From NCBI GenBank assembly GCA_012729055.1, contig JAAYDW010000077.1:31127-95126 (forward strand): DNA of 64,000 nt, in the 5' to 3' direction. The stretch's first letter is position 1; every line of letters begins with the position of its first letter. The position numbers and the translations under genes are program-made. The notes below the pieces were generated by a model, which was given only the letters and a program-made list of their open reading frames with translations, was not told the origin of the DNA and did no database searches. The stretch comes from Deltaproteobacteria bacterium (lineage in GTDB: Bacteria > Desulfobacterota > Syntrophia > Syntrophales > Smithellaceae). Shown piece after piece: positions 50,390-58,804 of the stretch.

Positions 50390-51913
50390 ATGGCGCTTGA
50401 GTCTCTAAATTCTTTTGATCATGCTCGTCTGTCATTTAATGCTGCGACTAGCAGAGAAGAACGGTCACAGATCGGTCAGTTTCTTACACCTGTGTCTATC
50501 GCTGATTTTATGGCTTCGCTGTTTAAGTCTGCTAAGAAAGACGTTAGAATTTTAGATCCCGGCGCGGGCGCCGGTGTTTTGTTTTATGCATTGATTAGCA
50601 AGTTGGTGGCGCAAATAAAACGGCCCTCTTCCATAGAAGTTGTCGCCTACGAAACAGATAGAACTATTTTACCTTTACTTAGAGACGCGATAGTCAGATG
50701 TTCGGTGTTATGCGAACAAAACAAAGTGCCATTTACAGGCACTATCAAAGAAGAGGATTTTATTGCTGCGGCAATATCCGCGACGGAAGATTCTCTTTTT
50801 GCCACACCGGCCAAGCCTTTCACGCACGCCATTCTTAACCCGCCTTACAAAAAAATCAATGGGGATACCCATACTCGGGCCATGCTTTATTCCGCAGGCT
50901 TGGAAGTGGCAAATCTGTATGCCGCTTTTGTCTGGTTGTCCATTCGCATGCTGGAACCGGGCGGACAGATCGTTGCCATCACGCCCCGCAGTTTTTGTAA
51001 CGGACCCTATTTTAAAAAATTTCGTGAAGATTTTCTAAGAATGTTGAGTCTCAGGCGTATTCACGTATTTGGGGCACGCAATAAAGCTTTCGGCGATGAC
51101 AATGTGCTTCAGGAAAATATAATTTATCATGCCGTTCGCGAAGACAAGAAACCTCAAAAAGTCTTGATTTCAGTGTCCGATAATGACGACTTCGCTCGGT
51201 CCAAACAAATGAGAATAGCTTATGACCAGATTGTTCAACCGGGCGATCGTGATGCCTTTATCTATCTTGGCTTTGAAGAGAAGGCGTCTTCAGCATTGAA
51301 ACAAATTCAATTTTTCAAAACGTCTCTGGACGAACTCAATTTAAACGTTTCTACGGGACGCACAGTGGATTTCCGCGCAAAAGAATATTTATTTCCGTCA
51401 ATCCGTGAAGGCTGTGTCCCGCTCATCTATCCTTGTCATTTTCAAGACGGCTTCATCCATTGGCCCTCCAAATCCGGAAAGAAACCCAATGCGATTATGT
51501 CTCATCCGGAAACGGCGGACCTTTTGTTGAAGCAAGGGTATTATGTTCTGGTTAAGAGATTTTCTACCAAAGAGCAAAAGCGGCGCGTGATGGCTGCTGT
51601 TTATGACCCATCAAAAATAGATACACCGTTTGTCAGTTTTGAAAATCATGTAAATTATTACCATCGGCAGGGGCAAGGATTTCCAGAAAAGTTGGCAAAA
51701 GGACTTGCCCTGTATCTGAATTCATCCGTTGTTGACGAGTATTTTAGACTCTTCAGTGGACACACACAGGTTAACGCCACCGATCTGCGTAAACTACCAT
51801 ATCCTACACAAGAGCAGCTATTATCGTTGGGGAATTATTTAACCGATCAAATGCCTCTGCAACAGGCGATTGATAATATTCTTCAGGAGGAGTGCTTGAA
51901 AGGTGGCCAATAA
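50390..51913 (+). CDS. PstI/BsuBI-type adenine-N6 DNA methyltransferase
   Basis: Protects host DNA by methylating adenine in the site cut by the partner nuclease. The 507-residue protein has SAM motif I RILDPGAGAGVLFYALI (about 53-69), catalytic motif IV ILNPPYKKING (about 148-158, NPPY), and a target-recognition C-terminal half. The length is like M.PstI. AGAAAGAG precedes ATG 50390. Coding DNA is AT-richer than its surroundings, suggesting transfer. It overlaps the endonuclease gene by 11 bases. Specificity CTGCAG is inferred from the partner. Confidence 0.88.
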   Translation: MALESLNSFDHARLSFNAATSREERSQIGQFLTPVSIADFMASLFKSAKKDVRILDPGAGAGVLFYALISKLVAQIKRPSSIEVVAYETDRTILPLLRDAIVRCSVLCEQNKVPFTGTIKEEDFIAAAISATEDSLFATPAKPFTHAILNPPYKKINGDTHTRAMLYSAGLEVANLYAAFVWLSIRMLEPGGQIVAITPRSFCNGPYFKKFREDFLRMLSLRRIHVFGARNKAFGDDNVLQENIIYHAVREDKKPQKVLISVSDNDDFARSKQMRIAYDQIVQPGDRDAFIYLGFEEKASSALKQIQFFKTSLDELNLNVSTGRTVDFRAKEYLFPSIREGCVPLIYPCHFQDGFIHWPSKSGKKPNAIMSHPETADLLLKQGYYVLVKRFSTKEQKRRVMAAVYDPSKIDTPFVSFENHVNYYHRQGQGFPEKLAKGLALYLNSSVVDEYFRLFSGHTQVNATDLRKLPYPTQEQLLSLGNYLTDQMPLQQAIDNILQEECLKGGQ

Positions 51914-52871
51914 AATAAATAAAAAAGACGCACAGCTTAAGATTCAAGACGCCTTAAATATTCTGATTATACTTGGTTTGCCCCGGCAGCAACTCAACGA
52001 ACGATCCGCATTAACCCTTCTGGCACTTTTGGCCCTTAAACCGGGGCAGCGATGGAAAGAAGCAGACAATCCCTTAATGGGGATTACACCCATGATGGAT
52101 TTCTTTTTTGAGCATTACGGAAAAAAATATGCCCCAAATACCCGTGAAACGGTTCGCTGGCAAACAGTGCATCAGTTTCTCCAGGCGTCGCTCATTGTAG
52201 CGAACCCTGATAAACCGGAGAGACCAACAAACAGTCCGAAAGCCGTCTATCAGATAGAACAGGCGGCCCTGAAACTGCTAAAAAGTTTCGGGAGTCCGGA
52301 CTGGAACGTCAATCTTCAAAAATATCAGCGGAAAGTTATATCTCTCAAAAAGAAATACGCGCGGGAAAGGGTCATGCAAAGATTGCCCGTTTGCACGATC
52401 AATGGTCAGGAAATCAAGTTATCTCCCGGAGGGCAAAATGTTCTTGTGAAGAAAATCGTGGAGGATTTCTGCCCTCTTTACACCCCCGGCGGCCGGATGA
52501 TTTACGTGGGCGACACGCAATTAAAATGGGCTTACTATGACGCGGAATTGCTGGTGTCGCTCGGCGTGAAAATTGAAGAACACGGCAAAATGCCGGACGT
52601 GGTGGTTTATCATACGAAGAAAAACTGGCTGCTTCTGATTGAAGCGGTAACGAGCCATGGGCCGGTCGATCCGAAAAGACGGGCGGAGTTGAAAGATTTG
52701 TTTGCGGCATCAAGCGCCGGTCTGGTGTTTGTGACGGCGTTTATGGATCGCCGTGCCATGCTGAAATATCTCAATGACATTTCCTGGGAAACCGAAGTCT
52801 GGGTTGCCGCGTCTCCCACCCATCTGATCCATTTCAACGGGCAAAGATTTTTAGGGCCGTATGAGAATTGA
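51903..52871 (+). CDS. BsuBI/PstI-family type II restriction endonuclease
   Basis: Type II restriction enzyme of 322 residues, close to R.PstI in length. C-terminal catalytic part: GKMPDVVVYHTKKNWLLLIE (about 229-248) and AVTSHGPVDPKRRAELKDLF, matching the family D...E-x-(V/K) core; the N-terminal helical domain begins AQLKIQDALNILIILGLP. GTG start lies within the methyltransferase gene end; GGAGGAG is 12 bases upstream. BsuBI and PstI cut CTGCA/G, so the same site is predicted. CTGCAG occurs in the window (e.g. 9593, 17024, 44831), so host methylation should be needed. Confidence 0.88.
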   Translation: MANKINKKDAQLKIQDALNILIILGLPRQQLNERSALTLLALLALKPGQRWKEADNPLMGITPMMDFFFEHYGKKYAPNTRETVRWQTVHQFLQASLIVANPDKPERPTNSPKAVYQIEQAALKLLKSFGSPDWNVNLQKYQRKVISLKKKYARERVMQRLPVCTINGQEIKLSPGGQNVLVKKIVEDFCPLYTPGGRMIYVGDTQLKWAYYDAELLVSLGVKIEEHGKMPDVVVYHTKKNWLLLIEAVTSHGPVDPKRRAELKDLFAASSAGLVFVTAFMDRRAMLKYLNDISWETEVWVAASPTHLIHFNGQRFLGPYEN

Positions 52872-52898
52872 CGGAATCTGCGGTTGAAAAAGGTTTTT

Positions 52899-53000
52899 AT
52901 GAAATCCATCCGAATCGTTCTGGGGCTGTTTGTCGGACTCTTTTGGCTCCTGGGGGGCTTCAGGATTTCATCGTCTGGCTTTCCGGAGGAGATCAATTAA
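52899..53000 (+). CDS. Possible 33-residue membrane peptide
   Basis: ATG to TAA reading MKSIRIVLGLFVGLFWLLGG and 13 more residues, with one hydrophobic helix. AAAAAGG precedes the ATG, and its end is next to the DUF1848 gene start, with a GGAGGAG inside its 3' end. Too short for homology by eye; it might be real or simply a leader. Confidence 0.35.
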   Translation: MKSIRIVLGLFVGLFWLLGGFRISSSGFPEEIN

Positions 53001-53006
53001 ATTGCC

Positions 53007-53909
53007 ATGATCCTCAGTTGCAGCAGGCGCACGGACATTCCCGCGTTTTACAGCGACTGGTTTTTTAACCGGCTTCGCGAGGGCTTTGTCCTGGTGCGCA
53101 ATCCGATGAACGCGGGGCAGGTGCGCCGCGTTTCTCTTTTGCCGGCGGATGTGGACGGCATTGTTTTCTGGACGAAAGATCCGGCGCCGATGCTGGACAA
53201 GCTGCCACGTCTGGGCGATTATACCTATTACTTTCAGCTTACCTTGACGCCTTACGGTTGGGATATCGAGCCGCATCTGCCGCTGAAGGACGGCCTTGCC
53301 GATACTTTCCTTCGGCTTGCCGATCGCATCGGAGCGCAAAGAGTCATCTGGCGCTATGATCCCATTTTCCTTTCGGATTTCATGGCGCACGCTTACCATG
53401 CCGAGCAGTTCGACCGGCTGGCCCGGCGTCTGGCCGGCTATACTGAAAAATGCGTGATCAGTTTTCTCGATCTGTACCGGCACATCCGCAGCCGGACGGC
53501 GGACCTGTCCGTGAGACCGCCCGATGAACCGGAAATGCTGTCGCTGGCGCAAAACCTGGCGGCCACTGCGCGCCGCTGCAACATGACCGTTGAAACCTGC
53601 GCGGAGAAAATCGATCTTGCCTGCCGGGGCATCGGCCACGGCCGGTGTGTCGACGACCGGCTGCTTTCCGCGTTGTCCGGCCGACAGATTGCGGTCGGCA
53701 AAGATAAGTTCCAGCGCGATCTTTGCGGCTGCGCCGCGAGCGTCGATATCGGCGACTACAACACCTGCGGGCACTTGTGCGCCTACTGCTACGCCAATCG
53801 CAGCCGGGACAGAGTCGCCGAAAACCGGCGCCGGCACGACGACCAGTCGCCGCTCTTGATCGGCCGCTCGGACGAAAGCCCGGAACTTCCGAATGAAACG
53901 CCATCCTGA
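53007..53909 (+). CDS. DUF1848 protein with C-terminal cysteine cluster
   Basis: A 300-residue protein of a family with unknown function but radical-SAM-like cysteine patterns. N-terminal ILSCSRRTDIPAFYSDWFFN (about 2-21) and VDGIVFWTKDPAPML near 48 are family hallmarks, and the C-terminal CGCAASVDIGDY and CGHLCAYCYAN (about 244-267) hold cysteines probably binding an Fe-S cluster. The CxYCYAN end resembles spore-photoproduct-lyase-type proteins. The last 30 residues are polar tail. Predicted cytoplasmic. Start is ATG 53007; an ATT two codons earlier is better spaced from GGAGGAG but rare. Confidence 0.85.
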   Translation: MILSCSRRTDIPAFYSDWFFNRLREGFVLVRNPMNAGQVRRVSLLPADVDGIVFWTKDPAPMLDKLPRLGDYTYYFQLTLTPYGWDIEPHLPLKDGLADTFLRLADRIGAQRVIWRYDPIFLSDFMAHAYHAEQFDRLARRLAGYTEKCVISFLDLYRHIRSRTADLSVRPPDEPEMLSLAQNLAATARRCNMTVETCAEKIDLACRGIGHGRCVDDRLLSALSGRQIAVGKDKFQRDLCGCAASVDIGDYNTCGHLCAYCYANRSRDRVAENRRRHDDQSPLLIGRSDESPELPNETPS

Positions 53910-53996
53910 TTCCGGCGCGTCCCGTCCCCGCCGGCCGTCGGCCGATCCCGGCCGACCAGCAGCGGCCAGCGGCAAAGTGCCGCGCGAAAAATGATC

Positions 53997-54025
53997 TTGA
54001 CTGAGCCGGAAAAGGGACGGATAAA
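53997..54025 (+). promoter_or_regulatory. Probable promoter of the GNAT gene
   Basis: TTGACT (53997-54002), 17-base spacer, GATAAA (54020-54025), about 45 bases before the GNAT start. Confidence 0.45.
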
Positions 54026-54071
54026 ATATTCTCCAAGATAACATCCAATGCAAGCTTGGGAGGCCCGGATC

Positions 54072-54560
54072 ATGGCATATCAAATCCGCAAAGGCGGTAA
54101 AGATGACGTTGACATGCTCGTCGATATGATCCGCGACGCTTTTCAGGACGTGGCGGACCGCTTCGGACTCACACCGGAAAACAGTCCGACGCATCCCTCC
54201 AACTGCCGCCCCGAATGGGTGTTGCGGGAAATGAATCGCGGCGTCGTCTATTTCATTCTGGAAACCGAGGGACGGACGGCAGGCGCGGTCGCTCTGGAAA
54301 AAATCAACGATGACGTCTGTTACCTGGAGCGTCTGGCCGTCCTTCCGCAATACCGCCGGCGCGGATTCGGCGAGGCGCTGGTCCGGCACGTTTTAGCGCA
54401 GGCCCGGCGGATGAAGGCTTACCGCGTGCAGATCGGCATCATCGCCGACCACCGGGAATTGCACGACTGGTATGAAAAACTGGGCTTTGAAGACGTGGAG
54501 AGCAAAACGTTTCCGCAACTGATGTTTCGCGTGGCTTTTCTCGCTTACTATTTCAATTGA
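54072..54560 (+). CDS. GNAT family N-acetyltransferase
   Basis: Acetyl-CoA-dependent transferase of 162 residues. Motif A around 96-112, LAVLPQYRRRGFGEALV, contains the Q/RxxGxG/A pyrophosphate loop. Preceding strand VCYLERLAV and following HELHDWYEKLGF-like segment (HRELHDWYEKLGFEDVE) complete the fold. ATG 54072 has GGGAGG eight bases upstream, and is preferred over the track ATG at 54048. Its substrate cannot be deduced. It converges on abfD with a 9-bp hairpin between them. Confidence 0.88.
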   Translation: MAYQIRKGGKDDVDMLVDMIRDAFQDVADRFGLTPENSPTHPSNCRPEWVLREMNRGVVYFILETEGRTAGAVALEKINDDVCYLERLAVLPQYRRRGFGEALVRHVLAQARRMKAYRVQIGIIADHRELHDWYEKLGFEDVESKTFPQLMFRVAFLAYYFN

Positions 54561-54561
54561 A

Positions 54562-54587
54562 GGTGCGGCGGCCGGAGTCGCCGCACC
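54562..54587. terminator. Bidirectional hairpin between GNAT gene and abfD
   Basis: GGTGCGGCG, 8-base loop, CGCCGCACC: nine perfect GC-rich pairs lying between convergent stop codons. No strong T-run on either strand. Confidence 0.65.
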
Positions 54588-54601
54588 CGGATTCGACAGC
54601 G

Positions 54602-56104
54602 TTATTTCTTTACAACGGTATTGGCGAGCGCTTCGCGGTCGCCGCCGCTCATGCCGGCGATGTATTTCACCAGCTTTTTGCGGGATTCGATGTCATACTG
54701 CGTCGTGATGGCGATCTGTTCCATGATCGGCGATCCGCCGCCGTGGAAGGCCCCGATGTTGCGGACGCCGCCGGTGGCCGAGCAGAGCTTGTCGCCCAGA
54801 TAACGCCAGAACTGGGCCTGGTCTTCAGCGGAGATCTTGGGATTGCGCTTGGTGTATTTCAGGAGCAGGTCGCCCGTTTCCGGATTCAGGAAATCTTTCT
54901 CGTGCGGGAAGGTGGCCGTGACGCCGCCGGAAATGTCGCAGAGGATTTCGGATTCGCGCCAGACCGCCTCGCCGGAGAGACACCGGCCGACGTTGCAGTA
55001 GATCGAATGCGGAATGTAAGAGCCGGGGCCGTAGGGAATGAAGCCTTTGCCCGGCATGAAAACCTTCGGCCCGCCCAGGTCGGAGGCGGTGTAGCCCGCG
55101 GCATAGCCCAGTTCCGTGACCATGATGATTTCTGCCAGCTTTTCGCGCACGTGTTCGGCCTTGTGGATGTTGTTGCATTCGGCGGCGAGCGCCGCCATGC
55201 CGAGAATGATGTCGCCGATGGCCGGCTTACAGCCCGAATAGGAATGGCGGTGGAAGAGGGCAAAGAGCAAAGCGTTGACGCCGCCGTGCTGCCACTCCCC
55301 GGCCAGGAAGACGCGCTCCCAGGGGATGAAGCAGTTTTCGAAAATCATGTAGGAGTCGGTCGATCCCTCCATAAAGCCGCGTTTGAAATGCTCCCTCTCG
55401 CGCAGCGCATGAATCGTGACGACCTGTTTGAGGCCGTCCCAGTCGCCGGGAACGGCGAACGCCACGGCGTAGTCCTTATCCTGCTCGCGCAGCGCGCGGG
55501 TCGGCACGACCAGCACTTCGTCCGCCACGGAGGCTTCGGAAATGTGCAGCTTGCACCCGTCCACGACGATGCCGTCTTTCAGACGTTCCTTGATGTAAAC
55601 GTAGGAACCGGGAGTGGGCTGGTCGGCGGGTCTCAGCATGCGGTCGCCCTTCACGTCGGTCTGCGCACAGCAGGCGACCAGGTCTTCCTTCTGAAAGCGC
55701 AGCAGCCATTTCTTGAAGTTTTCGTGATAGCTGGTTTCTCCCGGTTTGACCTTGTCGGCTTCGTAAGACACGTTATAGATGGCATTGGCGGCGTCGATTC
55801 CCATGCAGCGCTGGATGCAGCCGCCGACTTTCTGGCAGAGCATCCGGGTCATGTCCTGCTTGCGGTGCAGGTCTTCGGTGTTCTGGTGGATGTGGGTGAA
55901 GCGGTTGATGCGCTCCCCGGTCAAGTGGGAAACGGCCGTCATCAGATCCTGGTTTTCCGGCTTTTCCGCTTCATCGTACGTGGTGCCGATCGTGTTGAGG
56001 CACCGCATCTGCAGTTCATCGGTGCGGTCGATCATCTGGCCGTCGAAATAAAGGTTGCGCTTCATTTTGGATAAACCGTTGATGTAGTCTTGCTTTGTTC
56101 TCAT
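54602..56104 (-). CDS. abfD: 4-hydroxybutyryl-CoA dehydratase / vinylacetyl-CoA delta-isomerase
   Basis: FAD and 4Fe-4S enzyme dehydrating 4-hydroxybutyryl-CoA to crotonyl-CoA by a radical mechanism. The 500-residue protein keeps the cluster ligands of the Clostridium aminobutyricum enzyme: Cys96 and Cys100 in CIQRC, then His285 and Cys292 in HRHSYSGC (Cys99, Cys103, His292, Cys299 there), which separates it from 4-hydroxyphenylacetate hydroxylases. AAGGAGAG precedes the ATG. It stands alone, so 4-hydroxybutyrate-CoA formation genes must be elsewhere. It may feed crotonyl-CoA to the butyrate or acyl-CoA dehydrogenase route. Confidence 0.9.
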   Translation of the reverse strand: MRTKQDYINGLSKMKRNLYFDGQMIDRTDELQMRCLNTIGTTYDEAEKPENQDLMTAVSHLTGERINRFTHIHQNTEDLHRKQDMTRMLCQKVGGCIQRCMGIDAANAIYNVSYEADKVKPGETSYHENFKKWLLRFQKEDLVACCAQTDVKGDRMLRPADQPTPGSYVYIKERLKDGIVVDGCKLHISEASVADEVLVVPTRALREQDKDYAVAFAVPGDWDGLKQVVTIHALREREHFKRGFMEGSTDSYMIFENCFIPWERVFLAGEWQHGGVNALLFALFHRHSYSGCKPAIGDIILGMAALAAECNNIHKAEHVREKLAEIIMVTELGYAAGYTASDLGGPKVFMPGKGFIPYGPGSYIPHSIYCNVGRCLSGEAVWRESEILCDISGGVTATFPHEKDFLNPETGDLLLKYTKRNPKISAEDQAQFWRYLGDKLCSATGGVRNIGAFHGGGSPIMEQIAITTQYDIESRKKLVKYIAGMSGGDREALANTVVKK

Positions 56105-56207
56105 GCTTTACTCTCCTTATATTTATTTTTGTTTTGTCGAAACGGGGAGGGGGATAGACGACGGCTGGCCGAGCCGGGGGTGATTTTTTAGTTGGGCCTT
56201 TTTCATG

Positions 56208-56235
56208 TTGACACTGTCCCTGTTTACCCTATATA
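56208..56235 (+). promoter_or_regulatory. Sigma70-like promoter for dedA
   Basis: TTGACA (56208-56213), 16-base spacer, TATATA (56230-56235), about 50 bases before the dedA ATG. Confidence 0.65.
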
Positions 56236-56287
56236 GGATGCCACGCAACGGGTATGCCTTTGCCTCTTTTTAGAGTATAGCATAAAT

Positions 56288-56956
56288 ATGGATATAATCC
56301 TCTACTTTATAGATTTCTTCATTCATCTCGACAAGTATCTTCCGGGAATTATCCAGAGCTTTGGCGTCTGGATTTATGTTCTTGTATTTATAGTTATATT
56401 CTGCGAAACCGGCCTTGTCGTCACGCCCATTCTTCCCGGCGACTCCCTGTTGTTTGCCCTGGGCGCCCTGGCGGCGCTGGGGGCGCTGCACATTGAAGTC
56501 CTGCTGGTTTTGCTCTGCATTGCCGGCATCGCCGGAGACAGCGTCAATTACGCCATCGGGCATTCCATCGGTCCGAAGGTATTTTCCTACGAGGACAGCC
56601 GCTTTTTCAAAAAGAAATACCTGGAAAAGACCCACGCGTTTTATGAAAAACACGGCGGCAAGACCATCATCATTGCCCGGTTCATGCCCATTATCCGTAC
56701 GTTTGCTCCCTTCGTGGCCGGCATCGGCGCCATGACGTACGGGAAGTTCCTTTTGTATAATATCGCCGGCGGCACGGCCTGGGTTTTTGCCTTTTTGCTG
56801 GGCGGATATTTTTTCGGCAACATTCCTTCGGTCAAAAGTAACTTTACGCTGGTGATTTTCGCGATTATCATGATATCCGTCATGCCGGGGTTTATCGCTT
56901 ATGTGCGCCATAAATTTTTTAACCGGTCCTGCGCCGCACAAGAAATTAAAGGTTGA
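56288..56956 (+). CDS. DedA family membrane protein
   Basis: A 222-residue inner-membrane protein of the DedA/VTT (SNARE-associated) superfamily, whose members flip undecaprenyl phosphate or phosphatidylethanolamine in characterised cases. Hallmarks: ILPGDSLLFALGALAALGAL (about 48-67), the acidic GIAGDSVNYAIGHSIGP, and the KTIIIARFMPIIRTFAPFVAG stretch with conserved basic residues (about 127-147). Weak ribosome site, about 50 bases after a good promoter. The next gene starts three bases after its stop, so they are co-transcribed. Confidence 0.9.
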   Translation: MDIILYFIDFFIHLDKYLPGIIQSFGVWIYVLVFIVIFCETGLVVTPILPGDSLLFALGALAALGALHIEVLLVLLCIAGIAGDSVNYAIGHSIGPKVFSYEDSRFFKKKYLEKTHAFYEKHGGKTIIIARFMPIIRTFAPFVAGIGAMTYGKFLLYNIAGGTAWVFAFLLGGYFFGNIPSVKSNFTLVIFAIIMISVMPGFIAYVRHKFFNRSCAAQEIKG

Positions 56957-56959
56957 TGG

Positions 56960-57802
56960 ATGAAACATTTTCCGACCGCCGTCATTGTCTTTCTGCTGCT
57001 CCTCCTGCTGTCGGCGCCCGCCGCAGCGAAAAACATTGTCCGGGTCGATCGCGATGCCACGGTTGAAGAAGGACAGCAGGTGGACAACGTGGTCGTCCTG
57101 GGCGGGCAGATCACGGTGAACGGTCTGGTGGAGCAAAATGTGCTGGCCGTCGCCGGTTCCGTCGTGCTGACCAACAAGGCCGTAGTCCGGGGCAAGGTGA
57201 TCGTCATCGGCGGCGTGATCGCCCGGGGCGCCGGTTCACTGGTTTACGGCGACATCACGGAAGTGAATTCCTCCACCCTGTCCGAAGCGTTTCATTCGGC
57301 GATGCGCGGCGAGCTGGAAGGCTGGTCGCTGATTTTAAATATTATCTCGCTGTGCTTCTTTGCCATTCTCCTCATCATTGCGCTTTTGATGACGCTCCTG
57401 GTCCCCCGGTCGCTCGCCGTTGTGGCCAACGCCATCGCGACGAGCAAGGTCAAGTCTCTCCTGTGGGGAGTTCTCGTCACACTGCTGATCGTGCCTTTCT
57501 TCATGCTGCTCGCGGTTTCCGTCATCGGCATTTTTCTCATTCCGCTGGCCTTTACCGCTCTTTTGCTCGCGGCCATCGTGGGTTTCATCGCCGTGGGGTC
57601 GCTTCTGGGCAACGCTGTTATCTCGCGGATTTTCCGCGGATATAAAAAGTCGCTTGTGAAAGAAACCCTCGTGGGCTTGTGCCTGCTGTGGCTTTTGGGC
57701 TGGCTTCCCTTTTACATCGGAACCGTGATCAAGGCGCTCACCATCACCTTCGGCCTGGGCGGCGTGGTGATGACCCTGACGCGCAGGAAAACCCCCCGGT
57801 AG
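56960..57802 (+). CDS. Exported bactofilin-like repeat protein with membrane domain
   Basis: A 280-residue protein with a signal peptide (FPTAVIVFLLLLLLSAPAAA, cleavage about 23), a bactofilin-like beta-repeat (about 30-100, with turns such as DNVVVLGGQITVNGLVEQN and GKVIVIGGVIARGAG), then about four transmembrane helices (about 130-270). Bactofilin-like repeats normally occur in cytoplasmic polymers, so here they are predicted outside. Three bases after dedA suggests a linked envelope role. Similar proteins are usually annotated as polymer-forming cytoskeletal-like, function unknown. Confidence 0.75.
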   Translation: MKHFPTAVIVFLLLLLLSAPAAAKNIVRVDRDATVEEGQQVDNVVVLGGQITVNGLVEQNVLAVAGSVVLTNKAVVRGKVIVIGGVIARGAGSLVYGDITEVNSSTLSEAFHSAMRGELEGWSLILNIISLCFFAILLIIALLMTLLVPRSLAVVANAIATSKVKSLLWGVLVTLLIVPFFMLLAVSVIGIFLIPLAFTALLLAAIVGFIAVGSLLGNAVISRIFRGYKKSLVKETLVGLCLLWLLGWLPFYIGTVIKALTITFGLGGVVMTLTRRKTPR

Positions 57803-57907
57803 AAAAAAATTGAACGGATGCCCGCCGCCGGAGTCTGCGCTTCGCCGCTTTTCCCGGCGATCACAAGGGCGTTTTTTGCTGCGGCCTTTTTTCAGCGCGG
57901 GAGTGTC

Positions 57908-58669
57908 TTACTGGACCCATTCTTCCGTGAGCACGTCTCCCTTGAGACCGACGACCACTGCCTTCAGCGGCACTCTCCGGGATGCCTTTTGCAGACCCGC
58001 CTGGGCGACCTGCATCAGGCCGCGGCAGCAGGGAACCTGCATCATGATGACGGTCAGCGTATTGATTTTCGCTTCATCCGCCAGGCGGCTTATTTTCTCG
58101 ACGTATTCGTCCAGGCCGGAATCCAGCTTGGGGCAGGCAATGGCCAGGCTCTTTCCCTTTAAGAAACGGGCATGGAAATCGCCCGCGGCAAAGGCGGCGC
58201 AGTCCGCCGCGAGAACAACGTCTTTGCCCCGGAAGAAATCGGCCGCCGGATTGACCAGATGCAGCTGCACCGGCCAGTGCGTCAGTTCGGACGGCTGGGG
58301 AGAGGACCCGGCCGCGGACGGAACGCTTCTTTCCAGCGTCGTGTGCGCCGAGCCGGGACAGCCGGCGGGGGCCGCCGGCGCGATGCCCTGCAAAGGCGCT
58401 GCGCTTTGCGTTTTCAGGGCTTCCTGCCTACGTTTGGCCATGGCTTCGTGAACCTTTTCCTCATCGAAGGCATCCGCTTCCCGCTCTTCGATGGAAAGGG
58501 CGCCCTCCGGGCACTCGCCGATGCAGGCGCCCAGGCCGTCGCAGAAAACATCGCCCACCAGTTTGGCCTTGCCGTTGATGATTTTAATGGCTTCTTCGGC
58601 GCAGCCCGGCACGCACAAACCGCAGCCGGTGCATTTTTCCTCATCGATTTTGATGATCTTGCGTTTCAT
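57908..58669 (-). CDS. 4Fe-4S dicluster ferredoxin-like protein with extra domain
   Basis: A 253-residue cytoplasmic protein. Residues 1-60 form a ferredoxin domain: CTGCGLCVPGC (about 13-23) and CDGLGACIGECPEGAL (about 43-58). A Pro/Ala-rich linker (about 85-120) leads to a C-terminal domain with VVLAADCAAFAAGDFH, KSLAIACPKLDSGLDEYVEKI and TVIMMQVPCCRGLMQVAQAG, whose CPK and PCC cysteines may bind another cofactor. This architecture is frequent in anaerobes without a known role. GGGAG precedes the ATG. It lies upstream of nothing obvious on its strand and follows mdh. Confidence 0.8.
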   Translation of the reverse strand: MKRKIIKIDEEKCTGCGLCVPGCAEEAIKIINGKAKLVGDVFCDGLGACIGECPEGALSIEEREADAFDEEKVHEAMAKRRQEALKTQSAAPLQGIAPAAPAGCPGSAHTTLERSVPSAAGSSPQPSELTHWPVQLHLVNPAADFFRGKDVVLAADCAAFAAGDFHARFLKGKSLAIACPKLDSGLDEYVEKISRLADEAKINTLTVIMMQVPCCRGLMQVAQAGLQKASRRVPLKAVVVGLKGDVLTEEWVQ

Positions 58670-58804
58670 ACCCTGGACTCCCGTTCGTTGAATATAATTT
58701 CCTGCTCAGAAGAACCTAATCATCGGAATCCGAGATGGCAAGGATAAGCGGGAAAAAGTAAAGCCTGTCCGACAGGATGCCCAAACGATCCCGCCCCGCG
58801 GATT

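Noticed and set aside
54557-56074. 505-residue plus-strand ORF opposite abfD
   Set aside because: Shadow of a clearly conserved gene; the translation is rich in Val/Gly/Ala/Arg and lacks any domain, typical of antisense frames in GC-rich DNA.
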